Positions 14,234-15,079 of a stretch of 15,079 nt of DNA are shown here, one piece after another (the stretch's first letter is position 1; each line of letters starts with the position of its first letter). The notes beneath the pieces were generated by a model. That model was given only the letters and a program-made list of their open reading frames with translations, did no database searches and was not told the origin of the DNA. The stretch covers positions 1 to 15,079 of the forward strand of contig NZCO01000038.1 in the NCBI GenBank assembly GCA_002686445.1, given 5' to 3'. The translations under genes were made by a program, and so were the position numbers. The DNA comes from a bacterium. GTDB lineage: Bacteria > Patescibacteriota > Andersenbacteria > UBA10190.

Positions 14234-14431
14234 TTACTTGCCAATTTCCTTATCCCCAGCAAATAAGACGAGGGCCACAATGACGGACAATATGCCAACG
14301 ATAATCTGAATCCACGGTGTGCCACCTGTTAAGCCAGCCAATCCCTGCCCTAGCGCTGGAATCAGATGCACGAGACCACCTAGCAGCAATAAGACGGCCG
14401 CCCACAGTTGCATGTTCTTCATGTCTTTCAT
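14234..14431 (-). CDS. 65-aa two-helix membrane protein of unknown function
   Basis: 65 aa starting at ATG 14431, with GGGGGTGAG at about 14445-14437 as a ribosome-binding sequence. Helix 1 is about 8-26 (LWAAVLLLLGGLVHLIPAL), a glycine-rich loop follows (GQGLAGLTGGTP, 28-39), and helix 2 is about 40-58; the end GDKEIGK is polar. Small proteins of this shape are common in CPR genomes. It has its own probable promoter (TATACT at 14483-14478) and lies 38 nt upstream of the methyltransferase. No family is recognised. Confidence 0.75.
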   Translation of the reverse strand: MKDMKNMQLWAAVLLLLGGLVHLIPALGQGLAGLTGGTPWIQIIVGILSVIVALVLFAGDKEIGK

Positions 14432-14469
14432 GTGTGCTCACCCCCTGCCTGTACCCGAAGTCTCATATA

Positions 14470-14487
14470 ACGGTTTAAGTATACCGT
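14470..14487. promoter_or_regulatory. TATACT -10 box inside a short inverted repeat
   Basis: On the minus strand ACGGT-ATACTTAA-ACCGT: 5-bp arms with the -10 box TATACT (14483-14478) overlapping one arm and the loop. This could be an operator for the 65-aa protein gene. Short arms make chance possible. Confidence 0.35.
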
Positions 14488-14558
14488 AGAAAACGATAGC
14501 TACGTGGTTTAATGCATAAACCAATGCAAAATCACGGATTACATAGAATTACTCGGTT

Positions 14559-14586
14559 GTCAGTTCGAATCCGACCTTGCGAGCCA
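14559..14586 (+). other. tRNA 3'-end-like segment (T-arm, acceptor strand, CCA), probable attachment-site core
   Basis: Plus strand: GTCAG (14559-14563), loop TTCGAAT, CCGAC (14571-14575), then CTTGCGA, discriminator G and CCA (14584-14586). The T-stem pairs at four of five positions, and G53, the TTCRA loop and C61 are all in place. No D-arm, anticodon arm or 5' acceptor strand TCGCAAG is found to the left, so it is not a complete tRNA gene. It overlaps, in antisense, the last codons of the serine recombinase. This fits a recombination core derived from a tRNA 3' end. Confidence 0.6.
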
Positions 14587-15079
14587 AGTCAACTTGATAC
14601 CCTCAATTAGCTCGGGATGGGTGGTATCAGCCAACAATTCTTCAATATTTCCCGGTTCGGTAGCATTGTATTTGCGCTTGATCTCATCAAGTGATTCTTT
14701 GATGACATGAAAGGGAGGTTGTATGTCTAAAATGATCTCTTTGCCCCTAACAGTAGCTTTCTGGCACAGGCTACTAAATATCTCACGCTTGGTTCGGTGA
14801 GAAGCCTCCGGGTCTCTGAAAATGGTTGCAGCATCACGACAGAATCGATATCCCCGTTCGGTTACATCTCGCCAATCATCAGTATGGTTCGTGAACTCAG
14901 TTTTCTGTTTGCGAATAGTGGCACGTTTCTCTAGCAACGCTCGTTGCTGCTCTTTGTACTCAGGTTCAGCACCCTCATACTCGTAGCCACCTTTCACATA
15001 CAGTTGATTAAGTCGTCGTAGCTCTTGCTCGTTCTGCTCATCAGCATGGTTCAGTGCTTCAAGCTGTGCTTCTTGTGAG
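14560..15079 (-). CDS. Large serine recombinase, C-terminal part (N-terminus off the right edge)
   Basis: The frame is open to the right edge; 172 residues are visible and the catalytic N-terminal domain would lie beyond 15079. The visible part starts with a charged coiled-coil (QEAQLEALNHADEQNEQELR), then LNQLYVKGGYEYE and further helix, then AATIFRDPEASHRTKREIFS and VRGKEIILDIQPPFHVIKE. This order, with a coiled coil, a [LF]Y..G turn, a 'T.REIF..L' helix and a final beta strand ending PPF, is the usual C-terminus of site-specific serine recombinases in CPR bacteria and phages. The last residues TWLARSDSN are an antisense reading of a tRNA 3' end, so the native C-terminus may have been replaced at integration. 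A GTG at 14997 is in frame but is not the real start. Confidence 0.75.
   Translation of the reverse strand, partial: SQEAQLEALNHADEQNEQELRRLNQLYVKGGYEYEGAEPEYKEQQRALLEKRATIRKQKTEFTNHTDDWRDVTERGYRFCRDAATIFRDPEASHRTKREIFSSLCQKATVRGKEIILDIQPPFHVIKESLDEIKRKYNATEPGNIEELLADTTHPELIEGIKLTWLARSDSN

Noticed and set aside
14490..14586. Complete tRNA gene upstream of the CCA
   Set aside because: Only the T-arm and 3' acceptor strand are recognisable; no pairing 5' acceptor, D-arm or anticodon arm was found in the preceding 100 nt.
14997..14997. GTG at 14997 as start of a 145-aa protein
   Set aside because: The frame continues open to the window edge with recombinase-like coiled-coil sequence, so the gene is merely cut by the edge.

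Overview
The window looks like a stretch of chromosome from a small-genome, uncultured bacterium of the Candidate Phyla Radiation (Patescibacteria) or something close to it. The reasons are compact gene packing, a type IV pilus locus whose minor pilins carry large beta-sheet domains, several very small membrane proteins, and the C-terminal half of a CPR-style large serine recombinase. TGA is used as a stop (for example znuB-like and the recombinase), so the UGA-glycine code of Gracilibacteria/Absconditabacteria is excluded. The phylum is an inference from gene style; no rRNA or marker phylogeny is available here.

Layout. From 1 to 7453, on the minus strand, lies a type IV pilus cluster read right to left: PilB ATPase, a hairpin terminator and a new promoter, PilC platform protein, then four pilin-like proteins packed with 5-35 nt gaps. 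These are a PilV-like pilin with three beta-domains, a PilW-like pilin with a Thr-Pro tail encoded by an exact 18-bp tandem repeat, a pilin fused to a LamG-like lectin fold, and a PilX/GspK-like protein cut by the left window edge. From 7521 to 8792 (minus) is a type II NADH dehydrogenase. It is divergent from a plus-strand operon (8832-10850) of a zinc/manganese-type ABC ATPase, its permease and a small membrane-anchored protein. No substrate-binding protein is present. A separate two-helix membrane protein follows at 10933-11166 with its own promoter, and a strong terminator separates it from convergent pepA (11209-12696, minus). From 12803 to 14431 (minus) are a thioredoxin-fold protein, a LiaI/DUF5668-like membrane protein, a SAM methyltransferase and another two-helix membrane protein. 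The right edge holds the 3' end of a large serine recombinase gene whose last codons run antisense through what looks like the 3' end of a tRNA (T-arm, acceptor strand, CCA).

How it fits together. PilB and PilC power and anchor a pilus. The PilV/PilW/LamG/PilX-like set resembles a minor-pilin tip complex carrying adhesive domains, as would suit a cell that attaches to other cells or particles. NDH-2 feeds electrons into a quinone pool, which implies some respiratory capacity. Regulation shows a repeated pattern: extended -10 boxes (TGNTATNNT) sit so close to the start codon that the transcripts of pilB, NDH-2 and the methyltransferase would be leaderless or nearly so.

The points most worth following are the tRNA-3'-end-like segment fused to the recombinase gene, the adhesin-bearing pilin set, the near-leaderless promoters, and a terminator-like hairpin inside the 77-aa membrane protein gene.
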